Source of the DNA: Methanobacteriaceae archaeon
Lineage (GTDB): Archaea > Methanobacteriota > Methanobacteria > Methanobacteriales > Methanobacteriaceae
NCBI GenBank assembly: GCA_011620845.1
Contig: WOYJ01000001.1
Location: 1-8,537, forward strand
Length of the DNA: 8,537 bases
Reading direction: 5' to 3'
The translations under genes were made by a program, and so were the position numbers. This document shows, piece after piece, positions 1-5,745 of the stretch; position 1 is the first letter of the stretch, and each line of letters starts with the position of its first letter. The notes under the pieces are model-generated. The model saw nothing but the letters and a program-made list of their open reading frames with translations, was not told the origin of the DNA and did no database searches.

Positions 1-224
1 AGCAAGTATTTTTTGGTTAAACATACTAAATACTTTGCTCCATTTATTATAAAAGCTTTTAGGTTATTATTTTTAAAAATAACAGTTAATATAAGAATTA
101 GAAAATTTATTTGTACAAAAAAAGGAAAATCAAAAAAACACCCCAGTTTTTGACAGTGCCGTAATTAGTTGATTTAAACTAATGAAAGAATTAATTAATT
201 CAACGTTATATAATCATTAAAAGA
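1..224. other. AT-rich intergenic left edge
   Basis: No gene is supported here. At the very edge is an imperfect inverted repeat: bases 1-11 (AGCAAGTATTT) pair with 28-39 (AAATACTTTGCT) with one bulged base. A perfect 14-bp palindrome, GAATTAATTAATTC, lies at 188-201, but it is built only of AT-rich words. The rest holds the 3' end of the transcript of the leftmost gene, including U-tracts. Short reading frames, such as a 12-codon one from 182 on the plus strand, have no SD and are not called. Confidence 0.6.
117..138 (-). terminator. U-tract terminator cluster after the roadblock gene
   Basis: Read on the minus strand, this stretch gives two runs of seven T (132-138, then 117-123) separated by a short mixed segment and preceded by GGGGTG. 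Oligo-U runs without a strong hairpin are the usual form of intrinsic termination in archaea. It lies about 90 bases past the stop codon of the gene at 225-1355. The assignment is inferred from composition only. Confidence 0.4.
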
Positions 225-1355
225 CTATTCCAACAAATCCAGTAGTTCTGGGTGTAACTGTTCTTTAATTTTCAGCTTTTCAATGGCCGATCCATATGAT
301 TCCATTATGTTTTTAAATTCAGATCTTACCATACCTTTGAAGGCAGCATAACCCATGACTTTCCCGTAATTTTCTGTTATGATGGTCACTATTTTACCAA
401 AGCTTTCTTTGAAGATCTGCTCCCGGTCAGAGAGGGGTATTTTCTCTGCATTTTCCCTGATCTTGACGAAGTCGATGGCTGAATTGTTTTTAACGTCTAC
501 ACCGTCCAGGAGTATCTTACAGTCCTCCACAGGTAGGAATTTGCGGGTTAATCCTCGGGCGGGTGCTACTCCCATTATCTTACTGGCACCGATGGACATG
601 GCCAGGAATATGGATTCGTATATTTTAAGTAAAAGATCGACGCGTGCTTCTTCATCTTCTGGAATTTCAGTTACTTTCACGAGTTTAGGGAAGGCAATAG
701 GTGGTTTTATAATGGGTATGCTTACTTCTGGTTCTTTTTCAGCAGGTGCTTCAGGTTCTTCAGAGATTATTTCTGCTTCTTCAGGCACTGGTTCTGAGGT
801 TATTTCACCGGTAACTGGCTCTGTAATTAATTCTTCAGCTGATGGTGCAGTTACTGCTTCTTCGGGGACTGTTTCTTTGATTGGTTTAACAGTTTCTTCT
901 GCTGTGGCTTCTACAGGCTTTTCAATAGGTTCTGACTCACTAACTTCCTCGTCAACAACCTGTTCTTCCAGCTGTACCATGGTTAAGTCTTTGGTGAGCT
1001 CTAAGATTTCCTGGGCAGCTCGTTTGGAGGAGATCATGACCATCCCCACATTAGCCTTGTTCTCCATCAAAACGATGAAGCGAACGTTTCCCAAGTGTAA
1101 AAATAGTGCTTTGCCTTTCTCTGATTCTACCAGGACTCTTTCGATTTTTCCGTGGTTTGAAACGTCGATGAGTCTATTGGATGAGCCGGTTATCACGTTG
1201 GACATGGGTCCGAAAAGTTCGATATCTAGACCCTGTACCAGGTGATGGGATAGTACTTCTCCATTGACATCAACGATGAGGCTTCCATCCACTCCATCTG
1301 TTTTGGTCAGTTCACTGGTAATTTTATCCAGCTCTATCTTTAAATCTGAATCCAT
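225..1355 (-). CDS. Roadblock/LC7-domain protein with acidic linker and unrecognised C-terminal domain
   Basis: The 376-residue protein has three parts. Residues about 5-120 look like a roadblock/LC7 fold: an N-terminal helix, then GSLIVDVNGEVLS, a helix, a strand pair ending in FIVLMENKANVGMV, and a final helix. Such domains dimerise and often regulate small GTPases or act as scaffolds. Residues about 130-215 are a low-complexity linker rich in Glu, Pro, Ala and Val with repeated EP/EEP steps, probably disordered. Residues about 235-376 form a predicted mainly helical globular domain that I do not recognise. There is no signal peptide or membrane segment, so it is probably cytosolic. The start is fixed because an in-frame TAA directly precedes the ATG; the SD is weak (GTGGT at best). 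It follows the hydrogenase operon on the same strand but is separated by 229 bases with a U-tract and its own TATA-like box, so it is probably transcribed separately. Its function is unknown. Confidence 0.85.
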   Translation of the reverse strand: MDSDLKIELDKITSELTKTDGVDGSLIVDVNGEVLSHHLVQGLDIELFGPMSNVITGSSNRLIDVSNHGKIERVLVESEKGKALFLHLGNVRFIVLMENKANVGMVMISSKRAAQEILELTKDLTMVQLEEQVVDEEVSESEPIEKPVEATAEETVKPIKETVPEEAVTAPSAEELITEPVTGEITSEPVPEEAEIISEEPEAPAEKEPEVSIPIIKPPIAFPKLVKVTEIPEDEEARVDLLLKIYESIFLAMSIGASKIMGVAPARGLTRKFLPVEDCKILLDGVDVKNNSAIDFVKIRENAEKIPLSDREQIFKESFGKIVTIITENYGKVMGYAAFKGMVRSEFKNIMESYGSAIEKLKIKEQLHPELLDLLE

Positions 1356-1373
1356 TTAACCACGCATCTTAAC

Positions 1374-1390
1374 TGTGAATAATTATCACA
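1374..1390. promoter_or_regulatory. 17-bp dyad upstream of the roadblock gene
   Basis: TGTGA and TCACA flank an AT-only seven-base centre, 19 bases upstream of the ATG at 1355. Such a dyad suits a dimeric helix-turn-helix regulator. An AT-rich TATA-like stretch (1388-1399) overlaps one arm. No regulator is identified, and the resemblance to the bacterial CRP half-site is probably coincidental because the spacing is 7 rather than 6. Confidence 0.3.
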
Positions 1391-1478
1391 TATATTTTAA
1401 CCTAAGTTTAGATTGTTAAATCTAGGGTGAAAATTTTAAAAAATTTATTGATATTATTTGAAACTACAAATTTAGTAT

Positions 1479-1489
1479 TATATATAAAG
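1479..1489 (-). promoter_or_regulatory. TATA box candidate for the roadblock gene
   Basis: On the minus strand this reads CTTTATATATA and contains the archaeal box A core TTTATATA. A start site about 25 bases downstream would fall near 1455 and leave a leader of about 100 bases. An alternative, weaker AT stretch nearer the gene lies at 1388-1399. No clear BRE is seen. Confidence 0.4.
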
Positions 1490-1549
1490 ATATTTAAAAT
1501 TAAACCTTACATCAAATTTCATCCAAAAATTCATACATTAGATTTTTTT

Positions 1550-1565
1550 AAAAAAAGGAAAAAAA
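1550..1565 (-). terminator. U-tract terminator after the hydrogenase large subunit
   Basis: About 20 bases past the large-subunit stop codon, the minus strand reads CCCCTC followed by two T7 runs split by CC. There is no strong hairpin, as is usual for archaeal termination. It separates the four-gene hydrogenase operon from the roadblock gene. Confidence 0.5.
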
Positions 1566-1584
1566 GAGGGGTTAATTCCTGATT

Positions 1585-3036
1585 TTACCGGAGTATATGT
1601 GTCTTGACGAGTTTACCTTCACTATCATGGATTTCCACTTCTAATGGTGATTCTCCATTGAGCATATGGGTAGCACATGAAAGACATGGGTCATAAGCCC
1701 TTACAATCATTTCTAATTGGTTTTTAAGGCCTTCAGATACTTCTTCCCCTTTAATCATTGCTTTTGCTGTTTCTCGAACTCCGATATCCATTGAAAGATT
1801 GTTCTGTCCGGTGGAAACTATGAGGTTGGCCCTAGTTATTATTCCAGCTTCGTCTGTTTCATAGTCATGGATAAGAGTCCCTCTAGGAGCTTCTATTAAT
1901 CCAACTCCCCTCTTGGTTTCGCCTGATTCTTTGGCCTCTACAGGAGTCATCAATGGTTCGGGTAGTCCCTGTCTGATGTCTGTTCCAGTTATGGAGTCAT
2001 CTTCCAGTAATTTGACTGATTTTTCAGCGGCAAACATCAGTTCAATTAGACGTGCATAATGGTAAAGAAGAGTGTTCTGGGCTATTCCGAACTTGTCCTT
2101 GTATTCACCGAATAACTGTGATGCCTTTTCAGTTTCCACACTATCTACCACATTCAGTCTGGCCAGTGGACCGACCCGGTAATTTCCTTCTGGGAAACCG
2201 ATCTGTTTCAGGTAGGGAAACTTGAGGTAGCTCCAGGGCTGTACCTTCTCTTCGATGTAGTCCAGGTAGTCGCCAGCTGCAAATTCGTACACTGAGTTAC
2301 CAGCTTTATCTATGATCTTAATTGGTCCGTCATAGAATTCCAGACTACCATCCTTGGTTATTCCTCCGAAATGGCTTTCCACCGGTCCCAGTAACTCAAT
2401 TGCCTCAGCATACTGTTCAAATAATGGTTTTGCAACGTTCATTCCCTGTTCTATTAGTCCAACGGCCTCTTTAGCTCTGCTTAAAAGTTTCTCTCTTTCC
2501 TCAGAGGTTATTCCCTTGGACTGGCCTCCGGGTATGGCGGTAACCGGGCTGATGGGTTTACCACCCACCACACTGGTTATCTCCTGACCGATCTTCCTGG
2601 TGGCGATGGCCATCTTGGCCAGTTCCGGGTCTTTTTTGAGTATTCCCACCACGTTTCTAAGGGTGGGGTCTGAATCTGGGCCCAGGACCAGGTCTGGTGC
2701 TCCCAGGAAATAGAAGTGAAGGGCGTGTGAGTGGATGTATTGGCCAAGGAGCATGAGTTCCCTTAAGTTTTTAGCTGTCTGGGGAGGTTCCAGTCTGAAT
2801 ATCTGATCTGTTGCCTTGGCAGATGATAAGTGGTGTGCTGTCTGACAAATACCGCAGATTCTGGGTGTTATACGGGGTGCTTCTTCTACTGCTGCTCCCT
2901 CGAGGAACTTTTCAAATCCACGGATTTCCATAACGTGGAAGTGGGCGTCGGTTACATTACCTGCATCGTCTTCCTGGACGGTGATCTTGGCGTGTCCTTC
3001 AATCCTGGTTACTGGGTGTATCTCTATGGATTTCAT
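1585..3036 (-). CDS. Group 3 [NiFe]-hydrogenase large subunit (MvhA-like)
   Basis: This 483-residue catalytic subunit should hold the Ni-Fe(CN)2CO centre that splits or forms H2. The N-terminal RIEGH motif is at 11-15. The L1 motif is R59-x-C61-G-x-C64-xxx-H68, and the L2 motif is D449-P-C451-xx-C454-AT-H457, so all four Cys ligands are present, with no selenocysteine. After H457 there are 26 more residues starting with M458, which the family normally loses by endoproteolysis after metal insertion; no protease gene is in this window. The length is close to that of methanogen MvhA (about 470). The ATG overlaps the small-subunit stop as ATGA and has a strong SD at 3041-3050. Subgroup 3c (Mvh/Vhu) is favoured by length and motif style, but 3a or 3b was not excluded by alignment. 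Unlike the standard mvhDGAB order, neither MvhD nor the MvhB polyferredoxin is adjacent. Confidence 0.93.
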   Translation of the reverse strand: MKSIEIHPVTRIEGHAKITVQEDDAGNVTDAHFHVMEIRGFEKFLEGAAVEEAPRITPRICGICQTAHHLSSAKATDQIFRLEPPQTAKNLRELMLLGQYIHSHALHFYFLGAPDLVLGPDSDPTLRNVVGILKKDPELAKMAIATRKIGQEITSVVGGKPISPVTAIPGGQSKGITSEEREKLLSRAKEAVGLIEQGMNVAKPLFEQYAEAIELLGPVESHFGGITKDGSLEFYDGPIKIIDKAGNSVYEFAAGDYLDYIEEKVQPWSYLKFPYLKQIGFPEGNYRVGPLARLNVVDSVETEKASQLFGEYKDKFGIAQNTLLYHYARLIELMFAAEKSVKLLEDDSITGTDIRQGLPEPLMTPVEAKESGETKRGVGLIEAPRGTLIHDYETDEAGIITRANLIVSTGQNNLSMDIGVRETAKAMIKGEEVSEGLKNQLEMIVRAYDPCLSCATHMLNGESPLEVEIHDSEGKLVKTHILR

Positions 3037-3953
3037 CGGACCACCTCCTTCTTAACCAGTTGAGGTATCTTGGAGACCAGTTTATCCTCCATTATCTTAC
3101 TTCCTATAACGAAACCATAAATCAGGTGTCCCATATCATACATCTGTTTTTCCACATCCGCCTCAGGCATTTTAGAGAGGTGAGCGATTCTCTTTATCAC
3201 TCCATTGTAGATGTCGTGACTTGGTTCCCTTAGGACGTCCAGGGATGGTCCTCCACATCCGTGGCAGGCTACTCCTGCTGCTGTGCATAGTGCACCGCAT
3301 CTTCCCAGGGTTACTGATCCCAAGCAGATGTATCCCTGGCTCAGGAAACATTTTTCTGGGTCGGGATCTCCTTCCACCCTGCGGTGTATCTTATCGAATT
3401 CCACGTGTTCCATCTGGCGATGGCAATCGGCACAGACACTCTTTTTAGGAACGACAGGTGCTTCATCATGAATTAAGGGTATTAAAATATCCCCTACCAA
3501 TCTTTCTTTAGGAGGGCATCCTGGTATATAGCCGTCTACTTCTGTAAAGTCGCTAGCGGCGTGTACAATTGGTAATAATTCTGGAACCACTTCTGATGGT
3601 AGTTCAGCTGGTTCTGTACTGGGATTATCAGTGTAAGTCCTGGATGTCACCTCTTCTGGGGTGTAGAGATCCGCCATTCCGGTTATTCCACCGTAACAGG
3701 CGCAGGTTCCGTAATTGATCAGTATCTTGGACTTAGCCCGTAACTCTTCCAGTCTCTCTTTGTTTTCCTGGTTTCTAACTGATCCGGATACGATTGCTAT
3801 ATCTACCTCTGGAATTTCCTTGGTATCCATTAAAATTGGAGCGTATACTATTTCAGCGTTGTCCAGTAATTCTAATAGTTCTTCGTGTAAATCTAAGATG
3901 GATATTTCACAGCCGGAGCAGCTGGCCAATGTTTCTAAAGCTATGGTTACCAT
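3033..3953 (-). CDS. Group 3 [NiFe]-hydrogenase small subunit (MvhG-like)
   Basis: This 306-residue subunit carries electrons between the active site and a partner. The proximal [4Fe-4S] ligands are C12 and C15 (CSGCE), C84 (GTCACYGG) and C146 (GCPP). Eight further Cys, C174, C177, C202, C210, C219, C223, C230 and C233, fit two more [4Fe-4S] clusters as in MvhG. There is no Tat signal, so it is cytosolic. The start chosen is the ATG at 3953, giving MVTIALETL: it overlaps the upstream stop as TAATG and has GGAG at 3963-3966 nine bases ahead. A longer reading from an ATG at 3968 (five extra residues, MEWEV) would use that same GGAG as codons, so it is less likely. The length matches MvhG (about 308) better than the shorter HoxY type. 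The overlaps on both sides suggest translational coupling with the V4R gene and the large subunit. Confidence 0.92.
   Translation of the reverse strand: MVTIALETLASCSGCEISILDLHEELLELLDNAEIVYAPILMDTKEIPEVDIAIVSGSVRNQENKERLEELRAKSKILINYGTCACYGGITGMADLYTPEEVTSRTYTDNPSTEPAELPSEVVPELLPIVHAASDFTEVDGYIPGCPPKERLVGDILIPLIHDEAPVVPKKSVCADCHRQMEHVEFDKIHRRVEGDPDPEKCFLSQGYICLGSVTLGRCGALCTAAGVACHGCGGPSLDVLREPSHDIYNGVIKRIAHLSKMPEADVEKQMYDMGHLIYGFVIGSKIMEDKLVSKIPQLVKKEVVR
3041..3050 (-). promoter_or_regulatory. Strong SD of the large subunit
   Basis: On the minus strand this reads AAGGAGGTGG, a long match to the archaeal anti-SD, ending four bases before the ATG of the large subunit and lying inside the last codons of the small subunit. 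It fixes the start and indicates high independent initiation in addition to the ATGA coupling. Confidence 0.75.
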
Positions 3954-4507
3954 TACTTCCCACTCCATTTGATGGTCAATGTTTTAAGGCAGGCGTTGGG
4001 TCCTATATGGTCTATGTCCAGTTTTCCTCTGATGTCCATCACTTCTTCCACTGCACCTACAATGTATCCATATAATAAGTAGCAGAGGGGTCCTTTCTGG
4101 GGTAGTCCGGTTCTTCGTAGGGTTTGTCTTACCACGCAGTCCATGAACAACAGTTTTACCTCTGTTTCGTCTCCCCTTTCCACGGTGTAGTTGTCCTGAC
4201 TGGATGGTTTCCACATTTCGAAGTAGAATTCCTGACCTAAGACTTCGCTTAGTTCTCCCATGGCTTTCTCCAGGTCATCAGTTTTTTCCATGAGCTTACT
4301 TGCTTCATGTCCCATTCTCTTTCCAGCCTGGTATACGATGGCGTTCGCTCCCCTTCCTGATACCTGTTCCAGGGCGCTGGACATGGATCCCACGAATTTC
4401 ATCAGTGTGTGTAGGGCTTTTTCATAATCATCGATATTTCCTCCAGTTGCGGCTGGAATTAATTCTGGTTTGAAAGTGCCTCTTATTTCTTCTATTTCTC
4501 CATTCAT
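3953..4507 (-). CDS. V4R-domain-like protein of the hydrogenase operon
   Basis: The 184-residue soluble protein has a C-terminal half that resembles the V4R (vinyl-4-reductase, 'hydrocarbon-binding') domain: an alpha/beta body followed by C142-YLLYGYIVGAVEEV and a final strand with C173. Together with C124 (MDC), these three Cys are candidate metal or redox ligands; H67 could be a fourth. V4R domains are known as small-molecule or metal-binding sensor modules and also occur in chlorophyll-synthesis and phenol-response proteins. The N-terminal half is helical, with no recognised motif. The ATG follows the ferredoxin stop by 12 bases with a purine-rich SD (AGGGG / GGAAGG), and the stop overlaps the small-subunit start. 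Its place inside the operon suggests a role in assembling, regulating or sensing for the hydrogenase, but this is inference. The family call rests on the C-terminal pattern only. Confidence 0.75.
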   Translation of the reverse strand: MNGEIEEIRGTFKPELIPAATGGNIDDYEKALHTLMKFVGSMSSALEQVSGRGANAIVYQAGKRMGHEASKLMEKTDDLEKAMGELSEVLGQEFYFEMWKPSSQDNYTVERGDETEVKLLFMDCVVRQTLRRTGLPQKGPLCYLLYGYIVGAVEEVMDIRGKLDIDHIGPNACLKTLTIKWSGK

Positions 4508-4519
4508 CCTTCCATCCCC

Positions 4520-4771
4520 TTATATTATCCTGTTTATGGCGTCCTTCACACTCCGATCTATATAGAGCCTTTTAGCCACGTGTATATCCTGGTGTTCCAT
4601 GGCCTGGGCCGGGCAGATTTCATGGCAAGAAAGACAGGCCATACAGTCCTCTACTTTTACTACTTTGGTTTTGTTTTTGGCTTCATCCATTTCGTAGACG
4701 TCATTTGGGCAGTCCTCCACGCAAGAACCGCAGCCCACACATGCGTCTTCGTCTATCACTATTTCTACCAT
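4520..4771 (-). CDS. Two-cluster [4Fe-4S] ferredoxin, first gene of the hydrogenase operon
   Basis: The 83-residue protein has two classic clostridial-type motifs: C11-xx-C14-xx-C17-xxx-C21-P and C43-xx-C46-xx-C49-xxx-C53-P. It should carry two low-potential [4Fe-4S] clusters and move one or two electrons in the cytosol. After the second motif a tail of about 29 residues (QAMEHQDIHVAKRLYI onward), rich in charged residues, goes beyond the usual 55-60 residue ferredoxin and may be a docking segment. The ATG has the SD GAGG at 4780-4783, eight bases ahead. It leads the operon and is followed after 12 bases by the V4R gene, so it is probably the direct electron partner or an accessory electron-transfer subunit of the hydrogenase downstream. 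It could also be a subunit rather than a freely diffusing carrier. Confidence 0.9.
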   Translation of the reverse strand: MVEIVIDEDACVGCGSCVEDCPNDVYEMDEAKNKTKVVKVEDCMACLSCHEICPAQAMEHQDIHVAKRLYIDRSVKDAINRII

Positions 4772-4913
4772 TTAAAAAACCTCTTTTTGGATTTTTTCTA
4801 TGTTACTTAGTATGGGGTAAAGATTTATTTTATTTAACCAAATCTCAACCAAGTTTTTCTAATGAATTTTCTCTAAAAAATGTTACTATGAATAAAGTTC
4901 TATCGTCCACTTA

Positions 4914-4922
4914 CTATATAAT
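4914..4922 (-). promoter_or_regulatory. TATA box candidate for the hydrogenase operon
   Basis: On the minus strand this reads ATTATATAG, a fair archaeal TATA box with an A-rich upstream flank. Transcription would begin near 4890, giving a leader of about 120 bases before the ferredoxin ATG. A second AT-rich candidate (TAAATAAAATAAAT, around 4823-4836) would give a much shorter leader. The choice cannot be made from sequence alone. Confidence 0.35.
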
Positions 4923-5063
4923 ATTATTTGCATAACTTGAGACCAAATTTCCCTGTTTCACAAAAAAATCAATTTTTCTAACTTCAAGGTGAGAAACATC
5001 CCATCAGAGATGGGTTTAATAATTTGGGAATTTGAAAAGTGGTTCTCATAAAACTCAATAACT

Positions 5064-5070
5064 AAAAAAA
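5064..5070 (-). terminator. U7 terminator of the RNase Z-MscS-sortase operon
   Basis: The minus strand reads CCCCTAA then T7, about 70 bases past the sortase stop codon and just after the last copy of the 30-bp repeat. It is a plausible archaeal U-tract terminator for the operon that ends with the sortase. Confidence 0.4.
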
Positions 5071-5080
5071 TTAGGGGATT

Positions 5081-5168
5081 TAGAAGGATTGGTGAAGATT
5101 AACTTATTCTAGAAGTAATTGACGGATATCAACCTGTTCTAGAAGGAATTGGTGGAGATTAACTTGCA
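5081..5168 (-). repeat. Three-copy 30-bp tandem repeat at the sortase 3' end
   Basis: The copies are 5140-5168, 5110-5139 and 5081-5109, with a period of 29-30 bases. The first copy codes for the sortase C-terminus. Read in the same frame, the units give CKLISTNSF-stop, NRLISVNYF-stop and NKLIFTNPSK. Each of the first two ends in TAG, and the third has lost one base, which removes its TAG. The similarity is at both base and amino-acid level. It looks like a tandem duplication of the last ten codons followed by drift. Confidence 0.75.
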
Positions 5169-5744
5169 GTGGGTTATGTATGCTGCTGATTTCGCTCCTG
5201 GGGGGTAGCAGGTTACCAGGAGCAGTCTGGCTTCTCCTTCCAGGGCGAATTTTATGGGGTTGGTCTTGTAATCCCACCGGATATCTTCACCATTGGAGGT
5301 AACCTGGTAGGTGTAAACCTTTTTTAAGACAAGGTCTTTAACTATCACCCTGTCTCCTGGTGCCAGTGAATTTATATTTTTAAATAGAGCGGAATAAGTG
5401 GTTCTATGTCCTAAGATACTTGCTTCACCAGGCTGGCCGAATGCAGCGCTCTGGGGATAATGATAAACTGCATTGTAAGCATTCACCGTATCTGTTCTTA
5501 TGTAACAGTCCACGCCTAATTTGGGTATGACCAGTTTTACATTGGGTGCTGCTGCAGCAGCGGCATTAGAGGTTAGGGGATTTAGAATATCTACCGGAGC
5601 GCTCATCCTTTCTTTATAATTTTTTACAGATTGTTGGGCACTGTTTGCTTCCTGCATCTTATCGAAGATGATGAACATACCACTTATAGAAAATAACAGA
5701 CACCCTACGATTATTACAATTGATAGGACGCGGTACCTACGCAT
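5139..5744 (-). CDS. Membrane-anchored sortase, catalytic Arg not apparent
   Basis: The 201-residue protein has a positively charged start (MRRYR), one hydrophobic segment at about 6-27 that serves as an uncleaved anchor, a linker with an Ala run at 61-66, and a sortase domain from about 68 to the end. The catalytic His is H113 in ILGHR and the nucleophile is C179 in LLVTCYPPG. Sortases cleave a C-terminal sorting signal and join surface proteins to an acceptor in the envelope. The third usual residue, an Arg on the strand after the Cys, is missing: no Arg follows C179, and the region reads AAYITHCKL. The protein may use another residue or be altered in activity. The ATG lies one base after the MscS stop, with GGTG at 5752-5755 as SD, so it is the last gene of the operon. 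No substrate with a sorting signal is in the window. The subclass is uncertain. Confidence 0.85.
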   Translation of the reverse strand: MRRYRVLSIVIIVGCLLFSISGMFIIFDKMQEANSAQQSVKNYKERMSAPVDILNPLTSNAAAAAAPNVKLVIPKLGVDCYIRTDTVNAYNAVYHYPQSAAFGQPGEASILGHRTTYSALFKNINSLAPGDRVIVKDLVLKKVYTYQVTSNGEDIRWDYKTNPIKFALEGEARLLLVTCYPPGAKSAAYITHCKLISTNSF

Positions 5745-5745
5745 T

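Larger units (their letters stand above)
4772..5138. other. Intergenic region between the hydrogenase and RNase Z operons
   Basis: No gene is supported. The right part holds two copies of a 30-bp repeat that continues the 3' end of the sortase gene, and a U-tract. A short hairpin, CCCATC-AGA-GATGGG, lies at 5000-5014 with no U-run directly after it on either strand. A second A7 run at 4962-4968 gives U7 on the minus strand. The left part holds the ferredoxin promoter and leader. The word ATGTTACT occurs twice (4800-4807 and 4880-4887), which may be chance. Confidence 0.6.

Noticed and set aside
188..201. 14-bp perfect palindrome GAATTAATTAATTC
   Set aside because: It is built of repeated AATT/TTAA words in very AT-rich DNA past a gene end, so chance is a sufficient explanation.
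379..1245. Long open frame on the plus strand opposite the roadblock gene
   Set aside because: Its protein is rich in Ser, Thr and Ile with no motif, and the Ser/Thr-rich part is the mirror of the Glu/Pro/Ala linker codons on the other strand. The minus-strand gene has a clear domain, so this is a shadow.
3954..3968. ATG at 3968 as the hydrogenase small-subunit start
   Set aside because: It would turn the GGAG SD into coding sequence. The ATG at 3953 gives the usual short N-terminus before the CSGCE motif and a TAATG overlap.
5000..5014. CCCATC-AGA-GATGGG hairpin as a terminator
   Set aside because: No U-run follows directly on either strand, and the stem is only six base pairs. The nearby U7 at 5064-5070 is a better terminator candidate.
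5110..5141. TAG codons in the sortase repeat as pyrrolysine sites
   Set aside because: Nothing in the window suggests a Pyl system, and members of this order are not known to me to use pyrrolysine. Duplication of the gene end explains the repeated TAGs more simply.
5081..5168. 30-bp repeats as a CRISPR array
   Set aside because: The copies are directly adjacent with no spacers, are diverged, and one is coding sequence.
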